A stretch of 64,000 nt of DNA from positions 5,766,001-5,830,000 of the forward strand of contig NZ_CP063373.1 in NCBI RefSeq assembly GCF_015160855.1, in the 5' to 3' direction. The notes beneath the pieces are model-generated. The model was not told the DNA's origin, made no database searches, and saw only the letters and a program-made list of their open reading frames with translations. The position numbers and the translations under genes were made by a program. Positions 33,881-42,060 of the stretch are shown piece after piece (position 1 is the first letter of the stretch; every line of letters begins with the position of its first letter). The stretch is from Streptomyces ferrugineus. Lineage in GTDB: Bacteria > Actinomycetota > Actinomycetes > Streptomycetales > Streptomycetaceae.

Positions 33881-34666
33881 ATGAACGACACATCGATCAC
33901 CACCGCGACCGGTCTGCTCGAGGGCAAGGTCGCGTTCGTCACCGGCGCCGGCCGTGGCATCGGCGCCGCCGCCGCTCGGCTGTTCGCCCGGGAAGGGGCC
34001 CGAGTGCTGCTCGCGGCGCGCACCGAGGCGCAGCTCAAGGCGGTCACCGAGGAGATCGGAGCGGCCGGCGGCACCGCGGACTTCGTGCGGTGCGACCTGG
34101 CCGACGCCGACAGTGTGCGGGCCGCCGTCGACCGGGCCGTGGAGTTGTACGGCCGCCTGGACGTCGCCTTCAACAACGGTGCGACGATCCAGCCGCCCGG
34201 CCCGCTGGACCAGCTCTCGGAGGCCGAGTTCGACCGGATCGGCGCCGTCGATCTCAAGGGTCCCTGGCTGGCGATGAAGGCCGAGATCGCCGCCATCCGG
34301 GCCACCGCCGGACACGGCGCGATCGTCAACAACTCCAGCGTGGGCAGCTTCGCCGCCAACCCCGAGCTGCCGGTGTACGGCGCGATGAAGCAGGCGGTCA
34401 ACAGCCTGACCGCGTCGGCCGCCGTCACGTACGGCCGCGAGGCCATCCGGGTCAACGCCATCGCCCCCGGGCTCACCCTCACCGAGATGGTCGACGAGTG
34501 GGAGCGGAACTCCCCCGGCATCATCGACCGGGCCACCGCACTGAGCCCGCTGGGCCGGGCCGCCGACCCGGAGGAGATCGCCCAGGCCGCCGCATGGCTG
34601 CTGAGCGACCGCGCGTCCTATGTCACCGGCGTGGTCCTCCAGGTGGACGGTGGCGCCCGCGCCTAG
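33881..34666 (+). CDS. Short-chain dehydrogenase/reductase
   Basis: 261 residues, classical SDR. Cofactor loop TGAGRGIGAAAARLF, NNGAT motif (in place of NNAG), catalytic Ser in NNSSVGSFA and YGAMK active-site Tyr/Lys, then IAPGLTLTEM. Uses NAD(P)H to reduce or oxidise a carbonyl/alcohol; the Arg-rich AARTEAQ after strand 2 suggests NADPH. Divergent from the MmyB-type regulator and probably its main target. Its stop overlaps the stop of the convergent FAD oxidoreductase. Confidence 0.93.
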   Translation: MNDTSITTATGLLEGKVAFVTGAGRGIGAAAARLFAREGARVLLAARTEAQLKAVTEEIGAAGGTADFVRCDLADADSVRAAVDRAVELYGRLDVAFNNGATIQPPGPLDQLSEAEFDRIGAVDLKGPWLAMKAEIAAIRATAGHGAIVNNSSVGSFAANPELPVYGAMKQAVNSLTASAAVTYGREAIRVNAIAPGLTLTEMVDEWERNSPGIIDRATALSPLGRAADPEEIAQAAAWLLSDRASYVTGVVLQVDGGARA

Positions 34667-36261
34667 GCCTGGTTCCACAACACGCCCTGGTCGGCGGCCT
34701 CCAGCACCGCCATCGCCGCGTTGTGCCCCGGCACCCCGCTCACCCCTCCCCCGCGCACCGCGCCCGCCCCGCACAGCAGCACGTTCGCGTGCCGGGTCTC
34801 CACGCCCCAGCGGCCGGTGCCCTCCTGGGCGTAGGGCCAGGCCAGCTCGCGGTGGAAGATGTTGCCGCCGGGCAGCCGCAGGTCGTGCTCCAGGTCGAGG
34901 GGGGTCTTCGCCTCGATGCAGGGGCGCCCGTCGGCGTCGGTCGCCAGGCAGTCGGCGATCGGCTCGGCGAGGTGGGCGTCGAGTTGGGCGAGGGTCGCCT
35001 TCAGCAGCTCGTCGCGCACGGCGTCGTTGTCGCGCTCGAAGAGCCGGGCCGGGGTGTGCAGGCCGAAGAGGGTGAGGGTCTGGTAGCCCTGTTCGACGAG
35101 GTCGGGGGCGAGGATCGTGGGGTCCGTGAGGGAGTGGCAGTAGATCTCGGACGGGGGCGCGGCGGGGAGTTCGCCCGCGGCGGCCTGGGCGTGGGCGGTG
35201 GCGAGCTGGTCGTAGCCCTCGGCGATGTGGAAGGTGCCGGCGAACGCCTCGCGCGGGTCGACGGAGCGGTCACGCAGCCGGGGCAGACGTCTGAGCAGCA
35301 TGTTCACCTTGAGCTGGGCGCCCTCGGCGGGCGCCGGGGGCGTGTCGCCGGTGAGGGTGGCCAGCTCCTGTGGGGAGGCGTTGACCAGGACGTGGCGGGC
35401 GGCGGCGACGCCCTCGCCGTCGGCCGTGCGGTAGGTGACCTCGGCCGTCCGGCCGTCCGTGTCGACGCGCAGCGCCTCGTGCCCGGTGACGAGGACCGCG
35501 CCCGCCTCGCGTGCCGCCTTGGCCAGTGCGTCGGTGAGGGCGCCCATGCCGCCGACGGGGACGTCCCAGTCGCCGGTGCCGCCGCCGATCACGTGGTAGA
35601 GGAAGCAGCGGTTCTGCTTCAGCGACGGGTCGTGGGCGTCGGCGAAGGTGCCGATCAGGGCGTCCGTGAGGACCACGCCCCGCACCAGGTCGTCCGTGAA
35701 GCGGTCCTCGATCGCCACGCCGATCGGCTCCTCGAAGAGGATGCGCCAGGCGTCCTCGTCGTCGACCCGCCGGCGCAGCTCCTCGCGGCCGGGCAGAGGC
35801 TCGGTGAGCGTCGGGAACACGCGCCGCGCGACCTCGCCGGTCATGCCGTAGAAGCGCTGCCACGCCGCGTACTCGCGCTCGCCGCCGGTCAGCCGCTCGA
35901 ACGCCTCCCGGGTGCGCCGCTCGCCACCGCCCACCAGCAGTCCGGTGGGCCGTCCGTCGCGTTCGGCGGGCGTGTAGGAGGAGATGTCGCGGGTGCGGAC
36001 GCGGAAGTCCAGGCCCAGGTCCCGCACGATCTTCCTGGGCAGCAGGCTGACCAGGTACGAGTAGCGGGAGAGCCGTGCGTCGACCCCGGTGAACGGCCGT
36101 GTGGACACGGCGGCGCCCCCGGTGTGGTCCAGCCGCTCCAGCACCAGCACGGACCGGCCGGCCCGGGCCAGATAGGCGGCGGCGACCAGGCCGTTGTGGC
36201 CTGCGCCGACGATGACGGCGTCGTACGTACGGTGTCCCGGGTGTGCCTCGTGTGCGGCCAT
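34663..36261 (-). CDS. FAD-dependent oxidoreductase, phytoene-desaturase/PYROXD2-like
   Basis: 532 residues from the ATG at 36261; an in-frame ATG at 36297 lacks a ribosome site. N-terminal dinucleotide fold DAVIVGAGHNGLVAAAYLARAG followed by LERLDHTGGAAVS, and C-terminal LLCGAGAVRGGGVSGVPGHNAA that closes the FAD site. This is the CrtI/PYROXD2-like group, not a dedicated carotenoid enzyme: no other crt gene is near. It starts 46 bases after the TPR kinase stop on the same strand, making it the last member of the leftward FadE-MpaB-kinase run. Confidence 0.88.
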   Translation of the reverse strand: MAAHEAHPGHRTYDAVIVGAGHNGLVAAAYLARAGRSVLVLERLDHTGGAAVSTRPFTGVDARLSRYSYLVSLLPRKIVRDLGLDFRVRTRDISSYTPAERDGRPTGLLVGGGERRTREAFERLTGGEREYAAWQRFYGMTGEVARRVFPTLTEPLPGREELRRRVDDEDAWRILFEEPIGVAIEDRFTDDLVRGVVLTDALIGTFADAHDPSLKQNRCFLYHVIGGGTGDWDVPVGGMGALTDALAKAAREAGAVLVTGHEALRVDTDGRTAEVTYRTADGEGVAAARHVLVNASPQELATLTGDTPPAPAEGAQLKVNMLLRRLPRLRDRSVDPREAFAGTFHIAEGYDQLATAHAQAAAGELPAAPPSEIYCHSLTDPTILAPDLVEQGYQTLTLFGLHTPARLFERDNDAVRDELLKATLAQLDAHLAEPIADCLATDADGRPCIEAKTPLDLEHDLRLPGGNIFHRELAWPYAQEGTGRWGVETRHANVLLCGAGAVRGGGVSGVPGHNAAMAVLEAADQGVLWNQA

Positions 36262-36307
36262 GGTTCTTCGTAACACGTGATGATCTAGGTCGGCCATAGG
36301 GCGGCCT

Positions 36308-38548
36308 TCACGGGCCGCCGGACGCCCGCTGCTGCCGCAGCACCGCCACCCGGCGGTACAGCTCGACCGCCTCCGCCTCCCGCCCGAGCTGTTGCAGGCA
36401 GTGGGCCTCGTCGTTGCGGCTGGCGAGGGTGTCGGGGTGGTCGGCGCCCAGCACGCGTTCACGGGCGGCGGCCACTGTGCGGTACTCGGTGAGCGCGTCC
36501 GGCCAGCGGCCCAGCCAGCCGAGGCTCACGGCGACCTCGCGTCGGCTGACCAGGGTGTCCGGGTGGTCGGGGCCCAGCACGCGCTCGCGGATCGCGCAGA
36601 CGTCGCGGGACTCTGCGAGCGCCTCCTCCCAGCGGCCGAGGCGGCCCAGGTTGACGCCGAGGCCGTGGCGGGCGCGCAGGGTCTCGGGGTGGGCGGGGCC
36701 GTGGACGCGGGTGCGGTCGTCGACGAGGTCGCGGTAGAGCTGGAGCGCCTCCGCGCTGCGGCCGAGCCGCCCGAGGCTGATGCCGACCTCGTAGCGGGCG
36801 GAGAGCGTGTCGGGGTGGTCGGGGCCGAGGGCCTGGGCGCGGGCCTCGGCGACCTCGCGGTAGGTCTGCAGGGCCTCCGTCCAGCGGCCCAACTGGCCTA
36901 GTGCGTAGGCGACCTCGTAGCGGGTCACCAGGGTGTCGGGATGGTGCGGGCCGAGGATGCGGGCGCGGGCGGCGGCGACCTCGTCGGCCATGCGGTACGA
37001 GTCCTCCAGCCGGCCGAGCCTGCTGAGGTTGAAGGCGAGGTTGTGGCGGCAGCGCAGGGTGTCGGGGTGGTCGGCGCCCATGGCGCGCTCGCGGGCGATC
37101 AGCACCGAGGTGTAGACCTGGTGCGCGTCGAAGTGGCGGCCCAACTGGCCGAGCACGTACGCCATCTCCTGCCGGGCGGCGAGCGTCTCGGGGTGGTCCG
37201 GGCCGAGCGACAGGCTGCGGGCGCGGGCGACGTGCTTGTACTCGCGCAGCGCGTCGGCGGCGCGGCCGGTGCGGCTGAGGGTGAAGGCGACCTCGTAGCG
37301 GCTGGCGAGGGTGTCGGGGTGGTCGGGGCCGAGGAGGTGCTCGCGCTCGGCGGCGACGGCCCGGTGCACCTCGCCCGCCTCGGTCCAGCGGCCCAGCCGG
37401 CCGAGGCTGAGCCCGGCGTTGTGCCGTCCGGCCAGCGCGGTGAGCGTCGCCGCGGACGGGGCGGGCGGCTCCTCGGGTACGGCGGTCTCGTCGGGCCGTC
37501 CGGTGGCGGGCCGCGGGATCCACTCGCCGGTGAGGCCGGCCCCGGCGTCCGGGGGTGTGGTGCGCAGTGCGGCGCCGGTGGCCTTGTGGCCGGTGGTCAT
37601 GCCGCGGGTCCAGGACGGCAGGCGGGGCTCGCGGGCCGCGGGCTCCGGGGGCCTGAGGGCGGGCTGCGGGGTCACCACGGTCGGCACGTACTCCGGGGTC
37701 GTACGGCCCAGGCTGATCCGGCGGCCCAACTCGCGGCCGTCGTGCGGGCGTTCCTCGGGGCGCTTGGCCAGCAGATCGAGGATGACCCGCTCGACGTACT
37801 CGGGCAGCTCGTCGCGGTGGCTGCGCGGTGGCCGGGGCGGGGTGTCGCGGTGGCCGACGAGGATCGCCCAGGGGTCGTCCAGGTCGAACGGCGGTACCCC
37901 GGTGGCGATCTCGTACAGCACGCAGCCCAGTGAGTACAGGTCGCTGCGCTGGTCCACCTCCTCGCCGCCGATCTGCTCGGGCGACATGTAGTGCGGGGTG
38001 CCCATCGCGATGCCGGTGCCGGTCAGCCGGGAGGTGAAGCCGATGTCGTGGGCCAGGCGCGCTATGCCGAAGTCGCAGATCTTCACCGTGCCGTCGGCGA
38101 GCCGCATGATGTTCGCCGGCTTCAGGTCGCGGTGCACGATGCCCTGCTGATGGGTGTAGGCGAGGGCGGCGGCGACCTGGTCGGCGATCTCGACGACGTC
38201 CGGGACGGGCAGCGGATGGTGTTTGTTGTCCTCCAGGAGCTGGCTGAGGTTGCGGCCCTGAAGCAGCTCCATGACCAGGAAGAGGACGCCGTCGGACTCG
38301 CCGAAGTCGTGGACGACGGTCACCCCGCGGTGCTGCAGGGCCGCGGCCACCCGGGCCTCGCGGCGGAACCGCTCCCGCAGGACCCGGGTGAAGGAGTGGT
38401 CGTGGTGGGGTCCCAGCGGCTTGAGGCACTTGACGGCGACGTGCCGGCCCAGCGACTCGTCGCGCGCACGCCACACCTCGCCCATACCGCCGCGCCCGAT
38501 CAGCTCGAGCAGCCGGTACCGGCCCTGGATCAGCCTGCTGTCCCCCAT
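36308..38548 (-). CDS. Soluble Ser/Thr protein kinase with eight C-terminal TPR-like repeats
   Basis: 746 residues. Kinase domain about 8-270: GRGGMGEVW loop, VAVKCLK lysine, HRDLKPANIM catalytic loop, DFG and SPEQIGG. A Pro-rich linker (about 285-370) leads to eight repeats of about 42 residues, each containing a G(P/A)xHP(D/E)TL block (TPR_10/12 type). No membrane helix and no PASTA domain, so it is cytoplasmic and probably binds its partners through the TPRs. The start overlaps the MpaB-like gene's 3' end by 19 bases. Placement inside a lipid-catabolism-like run is unusual and suggests it may phosphorylate those enzymes or their regulator. Confidence 0.92.
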   Translation of the reverse strand: MGDSRLIQGRYRLLELIGRGGMGEVWRARDESLGRHVAVKCLKPLGPHHDHSFTRVLRERFRREARVAAALQHRGVTVVHDFGESDGVLFLVMELLQGRNLSQLLEDNKHHPLPVPDVVEIADQVAAALAYTHQQGIVHRDLKPANIMRLADGTVKICDFGIARLAHDIGFTSRLTGTGIAMGTPHYMSPEQIGGEEVDQRSDLYSLGCVLYEIATGVPPFDLDDPWAILVGHRDTPPRPPRSHRDELPEYVERVILDLLAKRPEERPHDGRELGRRISLGRTTPEYVPTVVTPQPALRPPEPAAREPRLPSWTRGMTTGHKATGAALRTTPPDAGAGLTGEWIPRPATGRPDETAVPEEPPAPSAATLTALAGRHNAGLSLGRLGRWTEAGEVHRAVAAEREHLLGPDHPDTLASRYEVAFTLSRTGRAADALREYKHVARARSLSLGPDHPETLAARQEMAYVLGQLGRHFDAHQVYTSVLIARERAMGADHPDTLRCRHNLAFNLSRLGRLEDSYRMADEVAAARARILGPHHPDTLVTRYEVAYALGQLGRWTEALQTYREVAEARAQALGPDHPDTLSARYEVGISLGRLGRSAEALQLYRDLVDDRTRVHGPAHPETLRARHGLGVNLGRLGRWEEALAESRDVCAIRERVLGPDHPDTLVSRREVAVSLGWLGRWPDALTEYRTVAAARERVLGADHPDTLASRNDEAHCLQQLGREAEAVELYRRVAVLRQQRASGGP

Positions 38549-39480
38549 CTCCCGCGCTCGCCCCCCGTTACGTCACGGTCCGCTCCGCCCTCCCCCGGCC
38601 CGTCCAGTATGGCGAGCTGTCGTCCGAGTTTGTACGGGGCCGGGCGCGAGCCGGGACCGAGTCGTGCCATGGCGCGCAGGATGTGTTTGGGCGGCAGTTG
38701 CCAGCGCAGACGCGCGGGAACGCAGCGCAGCACGGTGCCCGTGGCACGCAACTGACGGGTGACGGTGGCGGGTTTCGGGGCCGCTCTGCCGTACAGCTCG
38801 TGGGCGTACGGCGGCAGGGCGGCGTAGGCCATGTGCGCCACGCGCCGCCACAGCACCTCACGCGCCGGGACGAGAAGGGGGTGCGTCGGCGGGCGGAGCA
38901 GGAAGTCGTCCACCGCGCGCGCCCCGGGTCCGCACTCCAGTTCGGGGCGCACCTTCTCGAAGTACTCCGCCAGCTCAGCCCGGTTGGCCGGTACGGCGTC
39001 CGGGTCCAGGCCCACCAGGCGGGCGCTGGCCCGCTGTTCGTCGATGTAGCGGTCGGCTTGAGCGTCGGTGAGGCGGAGGCCGGAGCGGCTCGCGACGTGC
39101 AGATAGGAGTCGATCTCGGCGCAGTGCACCCACAGCAGCAGTTCGGGTTCGTCGACGCCGTAGCGCTCCCCCGTGTCCGGGTCGGTGGCGCTCAGCATGC
39201 TGTGGATCCTGCGTACCCGGGCGCCGGCCCTCTCGGCGGCCTCGGTGGTGCCGTAGGTGATGGTGCCGACGAAGTTGGCGGTGCGCAGCAGGCGCCCCCA
39301 GGCGTCCTGGCGGCCACTCTTTTGACGATTAAACGCAGTGGAGTTCTGCATGACGCCGCGCACCGCGCGCGGGTGCAGGGCCTGGAGGTAGAGCGCGCGG
39401 ATTCCAGCGACCCACATCATGGGGTCGCCGTGCATCTGCCAGGTCACGGAGTTCGGCGTGAACAGCCCGGGATCACCCAT
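38530..39480 (-). CDS. MpaB-like / DUF2236 oxygenase-type protein
   Basis: 316 residues, ATG start 9 bases after the acyl-CoA dehydrogenase stop. The DUF2236 core is clear: MHGDPMMWVAGIRALYLQALHPRAVRGV, TANFVGTITYGTTEAAERAGARVRRIH, LLLWVHCAEIDSYL. The family includes the latex-clearing rubber oxygenase (a b-type haem protein) and fungal MpaB, and is frequent in actinobacteria beside lipid genes. Conserved histidines in LHPRAV and WVHCAE could be haem or metal ligands. A role in oxidative cleavage of an isoprenoid or steroid side chain is possible but not shown. Confidence 0.88.
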   Translation of the reverse strand: MGDPGLFTPNSVTWQMHGDPMMWVAGIRALYLQALHPRAVRGVMQNSTAFNRQKSGRQDAWGRLLRTANFVGTITYGTTEAAERAGARVRRIHSMLSATDPDTGERYGVDEPELLLWVHCAEIDSYLHVASRSGLRLTDAQADRYIDEQRASARLVGLDPDAVPANRAELAEYFEKVRPELECGPGARAVDDFLLRPPTHPLLVPAREVLWRRVAHMAYAALPPYAHELYGRAAPKPATVTRQLRATGTVLRCVPARLRWQLPPKHILRAMARLGPGSRPAPYKLGRQLAILDGPGEGGADRDVTGGERGRWGTAG

Positions 39481-39489
39481 GCCCGCAGG

Positions 39490-40668
39490 CTAACGCCGCA
39501 CCCTCGGCATTCCCAGACCGATCCAGGAGATGATCTCCCGCTGGATCTCGTTGTTGCCGCCGCCGAAGGTGAAGATGACGGCCGAGCGGTAGCCGCGTTC
39601 CAGCTCGCCGTGGAGTACGGCGCCCGCCGAGCCCTCCTTCAGCGCCCCTGGTGCGGCGACGATCTCCATCAGCCAGGCGTAGGCGTCGCGGCGCGCCTCG
39701 GAGCCGTAGACCTTGACGGCGGAGGCGTCCTGCGGGGTGAGGGTGCCGTCCTGGACGGCGCTGACCATCTGCCAGTTGAGGAGCTTGAGGGCGTCGAGCC
39801 TGGTGTGGGTCTGGGCGAGGCGGCGGCGCACCCAGGGCAGGTCGATCACCCGGCGGCCGTCGGCGAGCTTGGTCTCCATCGCCCAGCGCTGGACGTCGTG
39901 CAGGGCGCGGATGGCCATGGTGCCGTGGGCGGCGAGGGTGACGCGCTCGTGGTTGAGCTGGTTGGTGATCAGGCGCCAGCCCTGGTTCTCGGCGCCGACG
40001 CGGCGGGAGACGGGGACGCGGATGTTCTCGTAGTAGCTGGCCGTGGTGTCGTGCGAGGCGAGGGTGTTGATGACGGTGCAGGAGTAGCCGGGTTCGGTGG
40101 TCGGCACGAGGAGCATGGTGATGCCCTTGTGGGGCGGGGCGTCCGGGTCGGTGCGCACGGCCAGCCAGACCCAGTCGGCGGTGTCGCCGTTGGTCGTCCA
40201 GATCTTCTGGCCGTTGACGACGTAGTCGTCGCCGTCGCGCACCGCGCGCGTCCTGAGGGACGCGAGGTCGGTGCCCGCCTCGGGCTCGCTGTAGCCGATC
40301 GCGAAGTCGATCTCGCCGGAGAGGATCTTCGGCAGGAAGTACGCCTTCTGCTCGTCGGTGCCGTACCGCATGATCGTCGGGCCGACGGTGTTGAGCGCCA
40401 TCAGCGGCAGCGGTACGCCCGCCTGGGCGGCCTCGTCGAAGAAGATGAACTGTTCCATCGTGGTCAGGCCACGTCCGCCGTACTCCTTGGGCCAGCCCAC
40501 ACCGAGCCAGCCGTCGGCGCCGAGCCGCCGGATGGTGCGGCGGTAGTGGCGTTTCTGGGCTGCCGGGTCGGTGAAGCGGGTCTGTGCGAGGTCCGGCACC
40601 AGTTCGGCGAAGTAGTCGCGCAGTTCGCTGCGCAGCCGCTGCTGCTCGGGCGTGTATTCGAGATGCAC
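39490..40668 (-). CDS. Acyl-CoA dehydrogenase, FadE26/ChsE4-like
   Basis: 392 residues; GTG with GGAGG 4 bases upstream is preferred to an in-frame start at 40710. Acyl-CoA dehydrogenase fold with GYSEPEAGTDLASLRTRAVRDGDDYVVNGQKIWTT FAD-binding region described here in two adjoining parts (GYSEPEAGTDLASL; GDDYVVNGQKIWTT), QLNHERV and TFGGGNNEIQREII. WPKEYGG, GYSEPxAGTDLA and TNQLNHERV match my memory of M. tuberculosis FadE26, the alpha subunit of the steroid side-chain dehydrogenase. FadE26 works with FadE27 as a heterotetramer; no FadE27-like gene is visible. A KstR-like box sits 45 bases upstream. Confidence 0.88.
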   Translation of the reverse strand: MHLEYTPEQQRLRSELRDYFAELVPDLAQTRFTDPAAQKRHYRRTIRRLGADGWLGVGWPKEYGGRGLTTMEQFIFFDEAAQAGVPLPLMALNTVGPTIMRYGTDEQKAYFLPKILSGEIDFAIGYSEPEAGTDLASLRTRAVRDGDDYVVNGQKIWTTNGDTADWVWLAVRTDPDAPPHKGITMLLVPTTEPGYSCTVINTLASHDTTASYYENIRVPVSRRVGAENQGWRLITNQLNHERVTLAAHGTMAIRALHDVQRWAMETKLADGRRVIDLPWVRRRLAQTHTRLDALKLLNWQMVSAVQDGTLTPQDASAVKVYGSEARRDAYAWLMEIVAAPGALKEGSAGAVLHGELERGYRSAVIFTFGGGNNEIQREIISWIGLGMPRVRR

Positions 40669-40712
40669 GGCGCCTCCAGGCTCCCCAAGGGCGGTCCTGA
40701 CGGCGCACACCG

Positions 40713-40726
40713 TAGAACGTGTTTCA
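40713..40726. promoter_or_regulatory. KstR-like operator before the FadE26-like gene
   Basis: TAGAACGTGTTTCA fits the KstR pattern TnnAACnnGTTnnA at every fixed position. It sits between the stop of the copper-storage-like gene and the start of the dehydrogenase, implying that the dehydrogenase has its own promoter. KstR is the TetR-type cholesterol regulator of mycobacteria; a homologue in this organism is inferred. Confidence 0.6.
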
Positions 40727-40740
40727 GAAATTGGGAACGG

Positions 40741-41115
40741 TCAGGCGAGGCTCCCTATGAAGTCGGTGCACGCCCGCGCACACTTCCGGCACGCCTCGGC
40801 GGCCTCTTCACCACCGGGACGGCTGTCGAAGGTGTGCGCGCACTCCACGCACACCGACCTGCACCACTCGAGCTGAGCGCGGATCGCGGCCTCGTCGAGG
40901 AGGTTCTGCTCGGACAGCACCTGGCAGGTCGCGTCGCAGACCTCCGCGCACATGATGCCCTTGCGCCGCAGGAGTTCCTGCTCCTGGGTCCCGTCCGGAT
41001 CCACCAGGCTCGCGCGCAGCGCACAGGCACGGGCGCAGTCCGTACAGGCCTGGGCGCACGCGAAGCGGTCCTCGAGGAACCGGACGAGCTCTTGCTGGGA
41101 TGTCGTGGATGTCAC
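40741..41115 (-). CDS. Four-helix-bundle copper-storage-like protein (DUF326/Csp)
   Basis: 124 residues, GTG start. It carries 13 cysteines spaced as CxxxC and CxxCxxxC along predicted helices (for example CAQACTDCARAC, CAEVCDATC, CRKCARAC), the pattern of cytosolic Csp3-type copper storage proteins, whose cysteines line a helical tube and bind many Cu(I) ions. No signal peptide, so cytosolic. The next rightward genes include a copper-dependent cytochrome oxidase set, which gives a plausible link. Followed by the FadE26-like gene after 72 bases, which has its own operator. Confidence 0.88.
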   Translation of the reverse strand: MTSTTSQQELVRFLEDRFACAQACTDCARACALRASLVDPDGTQEQELLRRKGIMCAEVCDATCQVLSEQNLLDEAAIRAQLEWCRSVCVECAHTFDSRPGGEEAAEACRKCARACTDFIGSLA

Positions 41116-41164
41116 ACGGGGCGGGTAGCCGGAGCCGCGGGCGCCAAACCCGGTGTTCCCGGGC

Positions 41165-41200
41165 GTCCGGGCCGGTCGCGGTGTCCGGGCCGGTCGCGGT
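41165..41200 (+). repeat. 18 bp perfect tandem repeat
   Basis: GTCCGGGCCGGTCGCGGT occurs twice in tandem at 41165-41182 and 41183-41200, then starts a third time as GTTCGGGTT. It lies between the divergent starts of the copper-storage-like gene and the DUF6479-like gene and may contain regulator sites for either. Confidence 0.8.
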
Positions 41201-41239
41201 GTTCGGGTTCACGTGTGGTGCCAGGGGTACTCGCGCGCC

Positions 41240-41605
41240 ATGGATACCGCTTGGATGGACATCGCCGCGCCCTCGGGCGCGCTCGCCGTCGGTCTGCTCG
41301 TCGCGGGTGTGGCCGTCGTGGCGCTGCTCGTCGGCGCCTTCGCGCTGGGCATCCGGGTCAGGCGCCGCGAACCGGGTCCGCCCCGTCCCGGGGAACAGCC
41401 CCGGCTGCCGGCGGAGGGCCCGGTCCACGAGGTCCGGGAGAACCGCGAGCCCGCCGAGGTGCCCAGAAGCGACCACCGCGTCACCCCGCACGACATGCCC
41501 GCCCACGGCAACCTGCCCACCCGGCCGGGCCCCTCACGCAAACGGCGCCGCTGGAGCGCCGGCGGCAGCGGGTCGTTCGGCGGTGGCGGGCCGGGCAGCA
41601 CGTGA
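41240..41605 (+). CDS. Small single-pass membrane protein, DUF6479-like
   Basis: 121 residues from the ATG at 41240. One hydrophobic helix near the N-terminus (ALAVGLLVAGVAVVALLVGAFALG) is followed by RVRRREPGPPRPGEQP and a charged, Pro/Gly-rich cytoplasmic tail ending in GGSGSFGGGGPGST. This is the usual architecture of the Streptomyces DUF6479 family; function unknown. A longer reading frame upstream would translate the 18 bp repeats and has no ribosome site. Confidence 0.75.
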   Translation: MDTAWMDIAAPSGALAVGLLVAGVAVVALLVGAFALGIRVRRREPGPPRPGEQPRLPAEGPVHEVRENREPAEVPRSDHRVTPHDMPAHGNLPTRPGPSRKRRRWSAGGSGSFGGGGPGST

Positions 41606-41668
41606 CGTCCGGCGCCGTCCGAGGCAGCCATGAGGCGCGCACCTGTGACACCGAGGGAAGTGAGAACC

Positions 41669-42019
41669 ATGGCCGACCCCACCCGTAGCACCCTGCCGCT
41701 GCCCGACTACGACCACCTGCCGATCGGCGGTCTGGAGAGCCGCGTACGGTCGCTGTCCGCCGGCGAGGTCGAGGAGCTGCTGGCCTATGAGCGGGCGCAC
41801 GCCGACCGGCTCCCGGTGACCGAACTGCTGGCCACCCGACTGGAGCAGCTCGAGTCCGGCGCCGAGCCGACGTCCGGTGACCCCGGCGCGCTGCGCCCCG
41901 AGAGCGGCGCACGGCGGGCGGGTTCCCCGGTGTCCCCCGCGACCTCGCCGGAGCCCTTCAGCCCGCCGCCGCACGGCACACCCGACCAGCGGGGGAAGCC
42001 GAAGGGTGATCGTTCGTGA
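41669..42019 (+). CDS. Conserved hypothetical protein with LPxxxLxSRVRSLSxxEVEELLAYE block
   Basis: 116 residues; ATG has GAGGGAAG 8 bases upstream. The conserved part is the amphipathic stretch around residues 10-60 (DHLPIGGLESRVRSLS, VEELLAYERAHADR, LLATRLEQLE), which looks like a short helical domain seen in small actinobacterial proteins (DUF8129-like, from memory). The C-terminal half is Pro/Ser-rich and probably disordered. No signal peptide or membrane segment. It precedes the cytochrome b gene by 41 bases on the same strand and could be co-transcribed; function unknown. Confidence 0.7.
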   Translation: MADPTRSTLPLPDYDHLPIGGLESRVRSLSAGEVEELLAYERAHADRLPVTELLATRLEQLESGAEPTSGDPGALRPESGARRAGSPVSPATSPEPFSPPPHGTPDQRGKPKGDRS

Positions 42020-42060
42020 CAGTCCGTTTCCCGGCGCGGGCGCCGGGGGACTCGTGATCC

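Noticed and set aside
34663..36261. Carotenoid phytoene desaturase
   Set aside because: Only the generic FAD fold matches; no crtB, crtE or crtY is nearby and similarity is closer to PYROXD2-type proteins.
41153..41239. Upstream extension of the DUF6479-like protein
   Set aside because: It would translate the 18 bp tandem repeats (VRAGRG twice) and has no ribosome site; the ATG at 41240 gives the usual family N-terminus.
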